A stretch of DNA of 64,000 nt, from the NCBI GenBank assembly GCA_030737835.1, contig CM060857.1, positions 8,121,360 through 8,185,359 of the forward strand, in the 5' to 3' direction. Both the position numbers and the translations under genes were made by a program. The notes beneath the pieces were generated by a model that made no database searches, was not told the origin of the DNA, and saw only the letters and a list, made by a program, of their open reading frames with translations. Positions within the stretch are counted from its first letter, which is position 1. Every line of letters begins with the position of its first letter. This DNA comes from Acorus gramineus. Its lineage: Eukaryota; Streptophyta; Magnoliopsida; Acorales; Acoraceae. This document shows positions 10,823-20,609 of this stretch, in pieces.

Positions 10823-11991
10823 GTAAGCCTCTTTCCTCTCTTTTTCATGCTTAGATGCTTGTTAGGAGGTTGATTTTGGGGTTGGGAGGCGGTCGGCGGC
10901 GGTGGGTGGCCGTCGGAGGGCAGTGGAGGTGGTCGGAGGCCGGGGGGTGGCGGGTGGTGGAGGTTGGATGGCTCGGTCTAGGTGTTGGGCTGTCCGGGTA
11001 GGCTGGGCGGCTGTTCCGGGAGATTAGGCAGCGGGCGCAGCAGGCTGGGGCACCAGGTACCGGGCGCGCATGCGCGTGCGCGCAAGCATGCACGCGGGTG
11101 GTGCTGCAGGCGTGGTGGGCGTGCTGGGCGAGCAGGGGTGCTGAGCGCTGGGCGCTGGGGCGTTGGGCGCTGGGCACCGCAGGCGGGCGTGCGCGCGGCG
11201 TGCGCTCGAGGCAGGCAGGCAGGCTGGGCGCGCAGGCGTGCTGGGTAGGTGGTGCTCGGGCGCCAGGCAGACAGTGCTCGGGTGGGTAGGCAAACAGGGC
11301 TCGGGTCACTCGGCGACGCGCGCAGGCAAACAGCGCGGGCAGCAGTGCGCGCAGGCTGGCAGGCGCGCTGGGCGCGTGCTGGCAGGCGCGCTGGGTGCGT
11401 GCTGCGCGGGCGTGCGCGTGGGCGCTGGGTGAGGGTCCCGGGTGCTGGGCGCTGAGCACCAGGCGCTGGGCCGCGGGTACCGGGTGCTGGGGGTGATGGC
11501 CGAGGGCAGTGCGTGCAGGGGGGTCGTGCAGGGTGCGCGTGGGGTGCGCGCGGGGGGCGCGGCAAGGCAGTGGTGGTGCGCGCGTGGTGCGCGCGGAGTG
11601 CGCGCGGGGTGCGCGCGGGGCGAGGCGCTGCGCGCGGGGCGTGCGGGGTGCTCGCGGGCAAGCGCGAGGCGTGCGGGGTGTGCGCGGGCAGCTGCGCTGG
11701 GGCGCAGGGGGCGCGCGGTGCACCCGGGTGGCTAGGCGGCGTGTCCAGGCGGCGGGCAGGCGGTGCGCTTGGGTGCGCGGGCGGTGGCGCGGCGGCGCAT
11801 CCGGGGGCGGGAGGCCGTGCGGGTGGTTGCCGGGGGTGCGGGAGTGTGTCGGGGTGCTCGGGTTAGCGTGCGTGCGGGTCGTATGCACGTTTGCCCGAGT
11901 GTTGGGTGTTTGTTTGTGGGTTTTGTGTGTTTTTTATGTCTTTGGTAGTGGTTGTGGACTTTAACTCACCGTATAAATGTCTGTCTTGCAG
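10823..11991 (+). other. Putative LTR intron 1 (copy 3), GC-rich
   Basis: The donor is CCTTG|GTAAGCC at 10822/10823 and the acceptor GTCTTGCAG|ATC at 11991/11992. The interior 11040-11830 is a GC-rich, G-over-C skewed repeat array (GCGCGGGGTGCGCG-type units); the ends are less GC-rich. The position matches intron 1 of the other four LTR copies, but the length (1169 nt) is the longest of the five. Confidence 0.62.
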
Positions 11992-12027
11992 ATCTTGACG
12001 GGCGGTCACGCGACGACCCGATCTTCG
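11992..12027 (+). other. LTR mini-exon, 36 nt (copy 3)
   Basis: It is bounded by TTGCAG| and |GTGAATGG. The length is 36 nt in copies 1-4 (1819-1854, 9147-9182, 11992-12027, 54877-54912) and 39 nt in the diverged copy (57974-58012). It contains no ATG in copy 3. A mini-exon with an acceptor and a donor in the right order is hard to obtain by chance five times. Confidence 0.62.
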
Positions 12028-13272
12028 GTGAATGGGACAATCCAACCCAGTAGAGAGGCGTCATACGCATTTGGGCGTATACCGACCTCTCTTGGGGCAC
12101 CATGGATGTATATTAACCAGCAGTAATATGTAATCATGCTTGCATGATTTAAATGTAGAATGCATGCTACCCTAGTCCTTGTATGTTAGGGACCTGCACC
12201 CATAGGATAGGTGTAAGAGCCATGCACCATGCCCCCTGTTTTCATGTTAGGAAACCTCGGCCTATGCCTGCGTCCTACTAGTTTATTTATTAAATTAAAT
12301 GCTAGTGTATGTTAAATCGCATGCCTTAGATAATATTATAGGGAGGAGCCTTGCGAGGTCAACATTGAGACCCGTGTTAGGGTACTCCGTGTTCCTTGTT
12401 TGGTTGTCGGGATGTCCTGTATCGGGACCTCATGCTGCCCTCCCAAGGTTTCTAGTCCCATTAATATTATGAGTAATGTTATATAACTGGTATGATTATT
12501 AGCATATTTAGTGAATATTATAGGGGAGGGGCCTTGCGAGGACAGCGGTGAGACCCGGGTTAGGGTACTCCATGTTCCTTGTTTGGTTGTCGGGGTATCC
12601 TATATCGGGAACTCACGCCGCCCGCCCGAGTTCTTTCCCCAATGATATTACAACCTTGCTTTTATTGTACATATTCCCCGCATCTTGGTTATGCGCCCTG
12701 GAGGAACTCTGAAGAGTTCATGGCATTAGAGTTGTAGAGATGTATTGTCGGCGGATCCGAGTGGATCATATGCGTATGGATAGGCTGTTCTGTTTCCCTT
12801 CGTTGGATCCGTGTAGAGACTGTCCCAGCGTGATAAGGTCGTCCCTTTCGAGGGCTCCCATCAGTAGGCGCCTCCCGATATTTGTGACGGACTGCGCTGA
12901 AGTTATGGGTGAAGGCCAGCGGCCTACGGAGTGGAGGAGAGACTATCGGTGGACCAAGGGTGACCAACAGCCTAGTCAGTCCCAATATCCTATGTCACCC
13001 GTGGTAGGGTGAGGGTGAGGGTGTAGTGGGTTGGCGATGAGCGACCTACTGGATTTGTGATTGGATGATTATCAGTCCCAATAGCCTATGTCACCCATTG
13101 ATGGGTGAGGGTGAGGGTGTGGTGGTTCGGCGATGTACGAACCACTGGATTATGTTGTTATGCCACTTAGAAGCTGGATAAATAATGGAATTGTGGTAAA
13201 TATTGTCTGTGATGCATGGGTTGTGCTGTTCACTGAGCGTGTGGCTCACCCCTCGCATATGTTTTTCCCCAG
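12028..13272 (+). other. Putative LTR intron 2 (copy 3)
   Basis: The donor is TTCG|GTGAAT at 12028 and the acceptor TATGTTTTTCCCCAG| ends at 13272. The interior holds two duplicated blocks: the GGGTACTCCGTGTTCCTTG block (about 12375 and 12560) and the GGGTGAGGGTGAGGGTGT block (about 13010 and 13105). The number of these internal copies differs among the LTRs, whereas the splice sites do not. Confidence 0.6.
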
Positions 13273-14634
13273 TGGTCACTGAGCCTGAGCTGGAGCCGGA
13301 GCAGCAGTTGGAGCTTTCCGAGGGATTCCTTCAGTAGCGGAGCAGCGCTACGTTCCGCGAGTGCCAGAGGTTATCAGCATCCCTTCTTGGCTGTATGTAT
13401 TTTATTTCCGTGCTTGGCACGCGTCTGTGTATATTCAGTCGTATTGGTGTATATTGGCTCTCACAGGATAGATGATTGAGTATCGAGTCTGTAGTATGTT
13501 TATTTACAGATTCAGTCTTTTGCTTCCGCATTTGGTGTATATATCATGTCAGCCCTTTGTTGCCTGTGTGTCATTCTGGTTGTTTGTGTATGATATATTA
13601 TTGACCTCCTGTGTAGATTCTGATATTATATATACACTTGCCGCGTCCCGGGGACGGCCGCCCTGGGGCGTGACAAAGACCTCTTCCCACCTCCGAAAGG
13701 GCTCAGATCTGAGGAGAAGAGAGGGCGGGAGGAAGGGCAAGACTCGCCGGAATTCAAATCCGAAAACACCGGGGTGTAGATCGGGACCGGATCTATCCTT
13801 TCTATGCTTTGAGTTTTAAGTTCTAAGCCCTCTAGGTGGCTCAAAACTTAGAAAAAGAGAGAGGGGGAGAGAGAAATCTCAAGGAAGGAGAAGATGAATA
13901 GTGAAGGGCAACCTTTTTCTACTCACTTAAATAAGTCAAACCTCATTAGATTAGGGAAATCAAGATTAATTAGGGCTTAAGGCATGATTAGATGAGTTTA
14001 AGTGGCCTTTGACTTGGGTCAACCCAACCACAAATAAAAACAAAAAGGGTTGACCAAGTCATGGGCCCACTTTGACCAAGTCAACTCTCCCAATGACTTC
14101 TCGCTCGGTCAAAACCCGGATACGCCCCGGAACTGCGATATTCTGAGACGTTACCGGAATTCGATGAAATTTTCGTGAGTGGCTTGGAATGGCACCAGGA
14201 CACATAATATGCAGTTAGATTTTCAATCGGAGTCCTCAATCTCAGGGCGATAGCTAACAGCCCGAAATTTTAGCGGTTCCGATCGAAAAACGAAAAAAAC
14301 TGAAAAACTGCCAGAATGTCCCAACGGTTACCAGAAGGTTAAAAGTGACACATATATAACAAAACATATTCAATATTAGACTCATTTGAATTGTATCGAT
14401 GACATATATCCAACAGTACCAATTTTATAGAAATTAAAACTATGTAGTAGAAGTTATCAAACATTAAAAAAAAAAAAAAATAACAAACCTCCATAATTTG
14501 GAGGCTCACTGTGTGAGCCTCCAAATATGGAGTCTCAATTGAGGGCCTCCAAAATAGAGGCCCTTTATAGAGAACGGTTGGAGGCCAAATAAACTCCATT
14601 TTACAGTTTTAGCGATAGGTTGGAGTCGCTCTTA

Positions 14635-14949
14635 GGTCATCTCTAGTTCTTACTCAAATCTATACCCAAATTTTACTAAAAGTTTGAGTAAAAACTTCAT
14701 TTGATATGGTGTATTTCTAACCATCACTTTGTGTTTAATTCAAATCTAAAAAAACGTGGAGTTCAAGAAAAAACTAGCCATTGAAAAATTTGGGTGAAGC
14801 TGTAAGTCTTCCTTGATTTGGGTAAAAATTTGACTAAAAGCTTGATGTGGTATGAGTAAATGGTTAAAGATATTTTTAGGTAACTTTTACTCAAATTAAA
14901 ATTTTGGTACATATTTGGGTATAGGATTGGATATGTTCTTATGAGCACC
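14635..14949. mobile_element. MITE, 315 bp
   Basis: Left end GGTCATCTCTAGTTC at 14635 and right end, reading GGTGCTCATAAGAAC from 14949, form an imperfect inverted repeat that continues to CCTATACCCAAA in both arms. TA flanks both sides (14633-14634 and 14950-14951), which fits a Tc1/mariner-Stowaway-type or degenerate Harbinger target. It is non-coding and abuts the previous MITE. Confidence 0.6.
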
Positions 14950-16278
14950 TAATACATCAATATGTCAATACGTGATAACGCAATATACTATTGTGGAGAG
15001 ACACAGAGCTCTTGAATAGTGCAACCAAAGTCACACTAGCTCAAGACTCACAACTGAAAATAGAAGAAGAATGAACAACTCCAAGATGAGGAAAAATTGA
15101 TAACTTTATGTTCACTACAAGAGACAAGCTTATATTTTCAAAATTGGGTTACTAGAGATAAACTTGTACAAGTGTGGAGTTGGGATTTTGTAGAGTGAGT
15201 TGAGTTAAAGTTGTATGAGAAATGGGTTGTGGGTAATTGGAATCATAACATCTAGTGTGGAGTATTAAAGTATAGGTAAAATGGAAGTTTATGAGAAAAT
15301 AATAGTCAATGTGATTTACCAAGGCATAAGCAATAGGAGGCTTAAGGAAAATAGTGGTCTATGTATATGTAAATGGGGGTTCTTAAAAATGATGGTCCAT
15401 TTGGTTTTCCAAGTCATGGAAAAATGATTGGTGACATAGAAAGTCAAGATTTGAGAAAGTGGTGAAATCAATGAGGTGGTTCGTAGTGGAGAGTGTACAA
15501 AATGAACACTTGTGCAAGTAAATCAAGGGTGCCCACACAAAATACAAAGTTGCCTCACTATATCTTTCAATATAAAAAGTTAAGATATATAATAAAGTTT
15601 ACTTTAAAATTTCACAACTACGCTATTGTATTGTATGACCTCTGCCCATAGTATATAAGACTCCAAAAATTTTAATTTTTTTTAAAAATATACTAATATA
15701 TCTCAATATATACTTTAATTCATATAATTAATGAAACATATGTATATTTCTTTTTTTTTTAAAAAAAAAGAAAATCGATGAGGGTACAAAGAGAGACTAG
15801 ACACATTATTTACCTTTCTTCATAAATAGCTATAACACTCTTTTTGTAGATCATCTCTCTCTTGGGTTAATGTGTCTTTTGGAAAATCAATTTACATATG
15901 ATCTAAATCTGACATTACTCAGTCTGATCCAAACCTGACCTCTTTATATGAAACATTACAAAATGATTTCCAATCTTACAGTAACTTATATATGGAAGTG
16001 AAACCAGTTAACAGTGATCTTCCTTGCTTAAATGAACAAAGACTATGCTCTAAGCATGCACTAAATGTGATGCTTTTCTTCAAGCCTTAATGCACGAAAA
16101 CAAAAAACAAGGAGATGGTGATTCCCTCCAGTTCTACCAAAATAGGACCAAAATAGGCTAGAAAATTTTATTTCTGGATGAGAAAGGCCCTCCTGCCTTA
16201 CTGATTTGATCATCCATGTATTCTATGTAAGCAACAGTTTATCCTCTCCTAGACATGCTAGTCTTGGCACTGACACCA
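14950..16278. other. AT-rich intergenic region downstream of the bHLH gene
   Basis: I see no gene or bounded transposon here. 15640-15790 is poly-A/T rich. The last few hundred bases must include the 3' UTR of the bHLH gene on the minus strand; a clear poly(A) signal could not be singled out. Confidence 0.4.
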
Positions 16279-19200
16279 CTAGCTTGGTCTTCTAGAGACA
16301 CTCGCTTGACTCACAAGGAGTTGCAGCAGCGGCCAAGAGTCTGAAGGAGTAGGATACCTGGCCCGCGGCTTTGTCACATGGGAAGGTGGTTCTGGTGTGG
16401 TGGCAGGGTTTTGCATATCTGTCTGGGTCTGAGCAGAATTCCTTGAGAGAGGGATGATGAAGACGGGACCCATCACGGAAGGTTGTGTCTGCAGATGCTG
16501 AGTATACTGATGTAATGTTGGGGTGACATGTTGCGAAAGAGGGTGAGTGGAATCTGAGCCACTGGTCCACTTGGAGGGATCTGACTGCATCCTCTTCTTC
16601 AGCTCATTCCGCAGCTTCTCAACTTCGGCCTCCAAGACTTCCTTTTCATACTTCAACTCATCCTTCTCTACAGTAACCTGATGAATCCGCGTCAGGACAA
16701 CACAATCAGTCATTTGATATCAACTTCCATGTATCTTAATTATCTTCTCTATCTATACAATAGATAAAATAGGTCATGGATATAGTTTAGCATATACGCA
16801 TATGGTTTAGTCTAGAGAAGGAATGCATACCATAGTTTTGCATAGATACAAGAACATATTTACAAAATTGACCAATGGCACAGAGAGTAAAGAAAATTAA
16901 ATACAACACAGGTGATTTCTGCCGAGCATGACCAATTCAGATTCTTTAACACCCAACTTCCAGAAAATACACCAATCCTGATGGGTTAGACTTGATTGCA
17001 TCGCAAAGACAGAATGCAAGATATTTGGTGAAATTATATAGAGAAATTCAACCTATGAAGGACTTACATAATGAGATTCAGATAACAGGGCTGCATTTTC
17101 TTTCCTAAGAGAGTCAACCTGAGCAAGCATCTCCCGTAACAATCGAGTGGTATCACCTAGTATAGTGGCCTTCCCATTGTTTTGACGAGCAGGTTCTGTA
17201 AGTTCTGAGTTAGAAACAAGTATGTTAAACAAAAGTTGGTATACAGAACCAATGTGCCTTCTAAATCTTGCCTCACATGATGAAGAAAAGTTTCACAGGC
17301 TTACACAAGCACCCATTAAATGGTATACATTGGTGAGCAAGGCTGCATTATTAAGCTTAGCTACAGACACCTCCTACCTCCGGTTTAATTTAATCCACGT
17401 ACTAATAAGAGAATAAACAACATAAAACTGAAAAAGTGTGGCCGCTTTTATCTTCTTAACAAGTGGATAAATGAGACTTTCGTAGCGTTTTGCGACACGT
17501 TTGAATGTGCTTTTTGCTTTTAAAGAAAAACAAAAAGCGTAAACGTGTTTCCAAATGGTTCCCCAAAAGCAGACTTAATAATAATTATTATTATTATTAT
17601 TTTTTTTTTTTACAGTTTTTAGTACAAAAGGTATGCTTTTTAAAAAGCATAAAAAACAAGTTTTTAAGGAATCGAATTTATTTAAACTACTTTATTCATA
17701 AGCATACTTTTCTAACGCGTTTCCAAACGCGGCCTCTATCTCTAGAGATGCTCACTATCCTCCTTTTCTTAGGCTTCTAAAACAAAAACCAATGATGGCC
17801 ATGTTATCTAGGAAAATTAATTTTTGATAAAAATTGAACAAGTTGGTTACTTGTCTGTCATAAAAATTATGACAGAAGTTAATTTTTTATCCTTCTAGAA
17901 TATGTTAACATAATCATCTGCTCCTATGAGTCAAGATAGATGAAAAGAAATAAATAAAAGAAAAGGGGAAAAGAAAGGAAACCAAATGGTTCCAAAGCAA
18001 TTTGAACATTGAAAGACAATAAAAATTCATCAGGATACATGCTACATTATCTTATAACAAAAGCAAACTATGATTCACAAGTACTAATCTTAATCATGGC
18101 ATCAAATTCAACATAGGCTCATTATCACGTAATTCAAACAAATATTGTGGAAGTCCAAGCAAGATAAACAAACTTACCAAGGGCATTACCTAGCTCAACA
18201 AAGAGCTCATTTAAATGGTCACGCTTTAGCTTCTCCCTTTCAGCTTTGTGAATTTTTCTTGGAACTTTTCCCTGATTCTTTTTGTTAGAAAACGCTCTAC
18301 AACAATAAGGGCAGACATTGAAGAAGACAAATTACCATGAACACACAAATGATATTTAAGGCTTACATACCTTAGAGTAATGGGAAATACACAATACAAA
18401 ATAAAATAACAAGCCTACAAAGGTACTTAGTCTTCCTATCTATGTATTGGAGTCAACTCTAACAAACTCTAGATATGCTCACAAGTTCCTCAAAAAAAAA
18501 AAAAAAAACTCTAACAAACTCAGCAGTGTAGCAAACATGACTATTAAAAAAATGAGTTAATGGATATTCTTAAAATATGTGTTGGTTAATTTTTTTTCAC
18601 ATACTAACCACCATGGTTAATTTTTTTCACATACAAATAGGTGAGAATGATACAAGCTCATGAGGAAAAACTACTTGCATTTACTTAGAGTCCCATTGAA
18701 GACCCAGACTTGATTACAATGGACTTTTTCTTTCTTTCTTTGAAGTGGAGATGGAACACCGTGAGGTGAATTTCCATTTCTAAATCAGGTTCATGATAAC
18801 TGACAGATGCCATGGAGGAAAGTTATGACAAATAACTAATAAACCAAAATCTGGATGATGTAGACAAGCGATGCAACGATCAAGAACAAAACTTGTTAGC
18901 CAAATGGGGCACTACCCAGTAAGATTTCAAACTCATATCTTACTCGCACAGAACAGCTGGGGCTCTGCCTGTTCTACAAGAATAAGAGGAAATATACATG
19001 GATTACATCCTCGCAAAGAAGACAACCTTTTTTTTATTTTATATCTGCAACTCATCAGTTCTGCTTTCTAGTTGCTAAAATAACTCATCTTACATGATCC
19101 CACACACAAAACACTTAACATGCATAACCAAAAAAGTCCAAATATCTGTCATAGACAGTTCAATATCATGCATGAGTTCGTTAAATTCGTTTCTTGTATA

Positions 19201-19623
19201 ACTGAAGAGAGTACTCAACATTAGAACCAACTTAAACAGAAAGGTTAACAATACAATCAATCAAATCCTTCAACAAAAAACCTAATCAACCCACTATCAG
19301 TTCCAAGAACTATTCCATGATCACTAACAACATCACATTGTGCCGTCCAGAAACCATTACGAAAGGCATACAAAAACCACACTCGAATCAGAGAACACAC
19401 AAACCCATCAATTGAAAAGGACCCATCAAAACATGATCACATGGAGGATCTGAGCACAAACTGCAAAGAACGAATCAACCTATATAACATTTAACACAAA
19501 CAACGAATCAATCACATGGACGTGGACGATCAGAGCACAAACTGCAAAGAATCGTCGGACGACTAACCTCCCGACCGGATCCACGGCGACGGCGTCAACT
19601 TCCCCGGTCACCGAGACGGCCAT
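16279..19623 (-). CDS. bHLH47: bHLH transcription factor, POPEYE/bHLH47 (IRO3)-like, four exons
   Basis: This is a nuclear bHLH regulator. In the named family (Arabidopsis PYE, rice IRO3) it represses iron-homeostasis genes under iron deficiency and pairs with ILR3-type bHLHs. Exons on the minus strand: 19623-19568 (ATG, 18 codons), 18296-18178, 17195-17068, 16677-16279. All junctions are GT/AG (for example AG|GTTAGT, G|GTAAGC, TAT|GTAAGT), and the joined frame is open for 233 residues, close to the usual 240. Exon 2 holds the basic region and helix 1 (VPRKIHKAEREKLKRDHLNE, with the His-Glu-Arg DNA contacts). Exon 3 holds the loop and helix 2 (NNGKATILGDTTRLLREML), followed by SLRKENAALLSESHY. 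Exon 4 begins with a leucine-zipper-like coiled coil and ends in the family tail VTKPRARYPTPSDSW. The exon 3 acceptor could alternatively be 9 nt upstream. Introns are 0.4-1.3 kb and the first contains simple AT repeats. The gene appears intact. Confidence 0.9.
17435..17735. mobile_element. Probable MITE inside an intron of the bHLH gene
   Basis: A segment rich in CTTTTTGC/GCAAAAAG words has GGCCGC and CGTTTTGCGACACGTTTGAA on the left and AACGCGTTTCCAAACGCGGCC on the right, an imperfect inverted arrangement typical of hAT-like MITEs. It lies within the intron between exons 2 and 3. The target duplication was not resolved, so the borders are approximate. Confidence 0.4.
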
Positions 19624-19749
19624 CCCCAGAAAGTTCTCCTCCTCGATTTCTCAATTTCAGCCGCGGAAATCAAAATCGTGAGTATCTGAAGAGGAGAACC
19701 ATAAACGTGCCTTTCAAGCTAGGAGAGAAGAAAATATAGAGTTATTACT

Positions 19750-19815
19750 TTTTAGGGATTCTGCGTGTGGCGGACACCCTCCATTTTATAGACCTTCATT
19801 ACGTGTCACGTGCAC
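19750..19815 (-). promoter_or_regulatory. Core promoter of the bHLH gene: TATA box and G-box
   Basis: On the minus strand TATAAAAT lies at 19790-19783, about 160 bp upstream of the ATG, with the palindromic G-box CACGTG at 19807-19812 and a second CACGTA-type core right beside it (19800-19804). G-boxes are bHLH targets, so auto- or cross-regulation by iron-response bHLHs is possible; that is inference. Confidence 0.55.
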
Positions 19816-19834
19816 CCCTCATGTTTGTCTAGAA

Positions 19835-20609
19835 TAGGCCTGTCAACGGGGTCGGGTCCCCGGACCCGACGACCCGGACCCGATCCAGCTCGGACCCGAT
19901 TACACGTGTAATATATCCGATCCGATTTGGACCTGACCTGGTAGACCCGAACAAACAAACGGGTCGAGTCCGGGTCCACCATGCCTCGACCCGTTGGACC
20001 GTTGGACCGTTGGACCCGACTGTTTTTTTTATTATATGCTCATATATTATAAGACCATTAGTATTAATTTTATTTCTTATTTAACTTATTTTTGTATCTA
20101 CAAGTTCATAAATCATAATCATAACAAGCCTATAAATTGATTTATTTTGGACAATTGGACAATTAATTTATTAGCTTTTGAATTTGTATGATTAATTAGT
20201 TTGTTGCATGATTTATGTTTATTATTTAGGTTAATATGTTAGTGTTTATTGTTTTGAATGTTGTTTAGGTTAATATTGTTTTGAATGTTGTTTAGGTTAG
20301 TTATGTTTATTATTTAGGTTAATATGTTTTTTATGTTAGTGATTATTGTTTTGGATGTTGTTTAATAATTCATTTACTTCTTTTGAATTGTATAAAATTA
20401 TATTCAAACATAGTCTCATTAACAATAATGTTTTATTACAAAAAATTTCAAATAGAATGATAAGGCAAACAAATACATGAGCTCCTCTTTTTTTTTTTTT
20501 TTTTACCCAACCATCAGGGTCGGGTCGGACCCGGACCCGTCGGGTCCTGTCACGGGTCGGGTCCGGGTCCACCCCGACCCGACCCGGACCCGACCCGTTG
20601 ACAGGCCTA
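19835..20609. mobile_element. hAT-type MITE, 775 bp, upstream of the bHLH promoter
   Basis: The termini are TAGGCCTGTCAACGGG and CCCGTTGACAGGCCTA, near-perfect inverted repeats continuing into long GGGTCGGGTCCGGGTC arms. An exact 8-bp duplication GTCTAGAA flanks it (19827-19834 and 20610-20617), diagnostic of hAT. The core (20020-20500) is AT-rich and non-coding. It sits about 25 bp upstream of the G-box of the bHLH gene. Confidence 0.92.

Larger units (their letters stand above)
10237..13675 (+). mobile_element. Solo LTR, family A copy 3, nested in copy 2
   Basis: It starts TGTTATATTTGTGTCAC and ends GGGGCGTGACA, flanked by the 5-bp duplication AAGAC (10232-10236 and 13676-13680). It is 3439 bp and opposite in orientation to its host LTR. 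The sense strand is plus, which makes its anatomy easiest to read. U3 runs to a TATA box at about 10499-10508, then exon 1 to 10822, intron 1 10823-11991, mini-exon 11992-12027, intron 2 12028-13272, and exon 3 13273-13675. The GC-rich open frames at 10850-11900 on both strands are composition artefacts. Confidence 0.93.
7663..14361 (-). mobile_element. Solo LTR, family A copy 2 (itself interrupted)
   Basis: The termini are TGTCACGCCCC at 7663 and ATATAACA at 14361, with a perfect 5-bp target duplication AAACA (7658-7662 and 14362-14366). No internal region or primer-binding site is present, so this is a solo LTR. It is interrupted by another solo LTR at 10237-13680; without it the length is 3255 bp. 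Sense is minus. Exon 1 ends at 10164 (CTTG|GTAAGC), the mini-exon is 9182-9147 (36 nt), and exon 3 starts at 8057 after the acceptor CTCCAG. The leader hairpin near 13774 is decayed, suggesting an older copy than the one nested in it. Confidence 0.92.
7054..14631. mobile_element. PIF/Harbinger-type MITE, split by nested LTRs
   Basis: The left terminus GAGCATCTCCAATTG at 7054 and the right terminus, reading GAGCGACTCCAACC on the other strand at 14631, are imperfect inverted repeats. Both are flanked by TTA (7051-7053 and 14632-14634), the Harbinger target duplication. With the insertion at 7663-14366 removed, the element is 874 bp and non-coding. The right half (14367-14631) contains the palindrome-rich GGAGGC...GCCTCC segments. 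The exact family is not identified. Confidence 0.7.

Noticed and set aside
10851-11964. Open frames up to 345 codons on both strands
   Set aside because: Same GC-rich minisatellite; low-complexity in all frames, no domain.
14950-16278. Possible tRNA or small RNA gene downstream of the bHLH gene
   Set aside because: No cloverleaf, A-box/B-box pair or other RNA signature could be read; the region is AT-rich low complexity.
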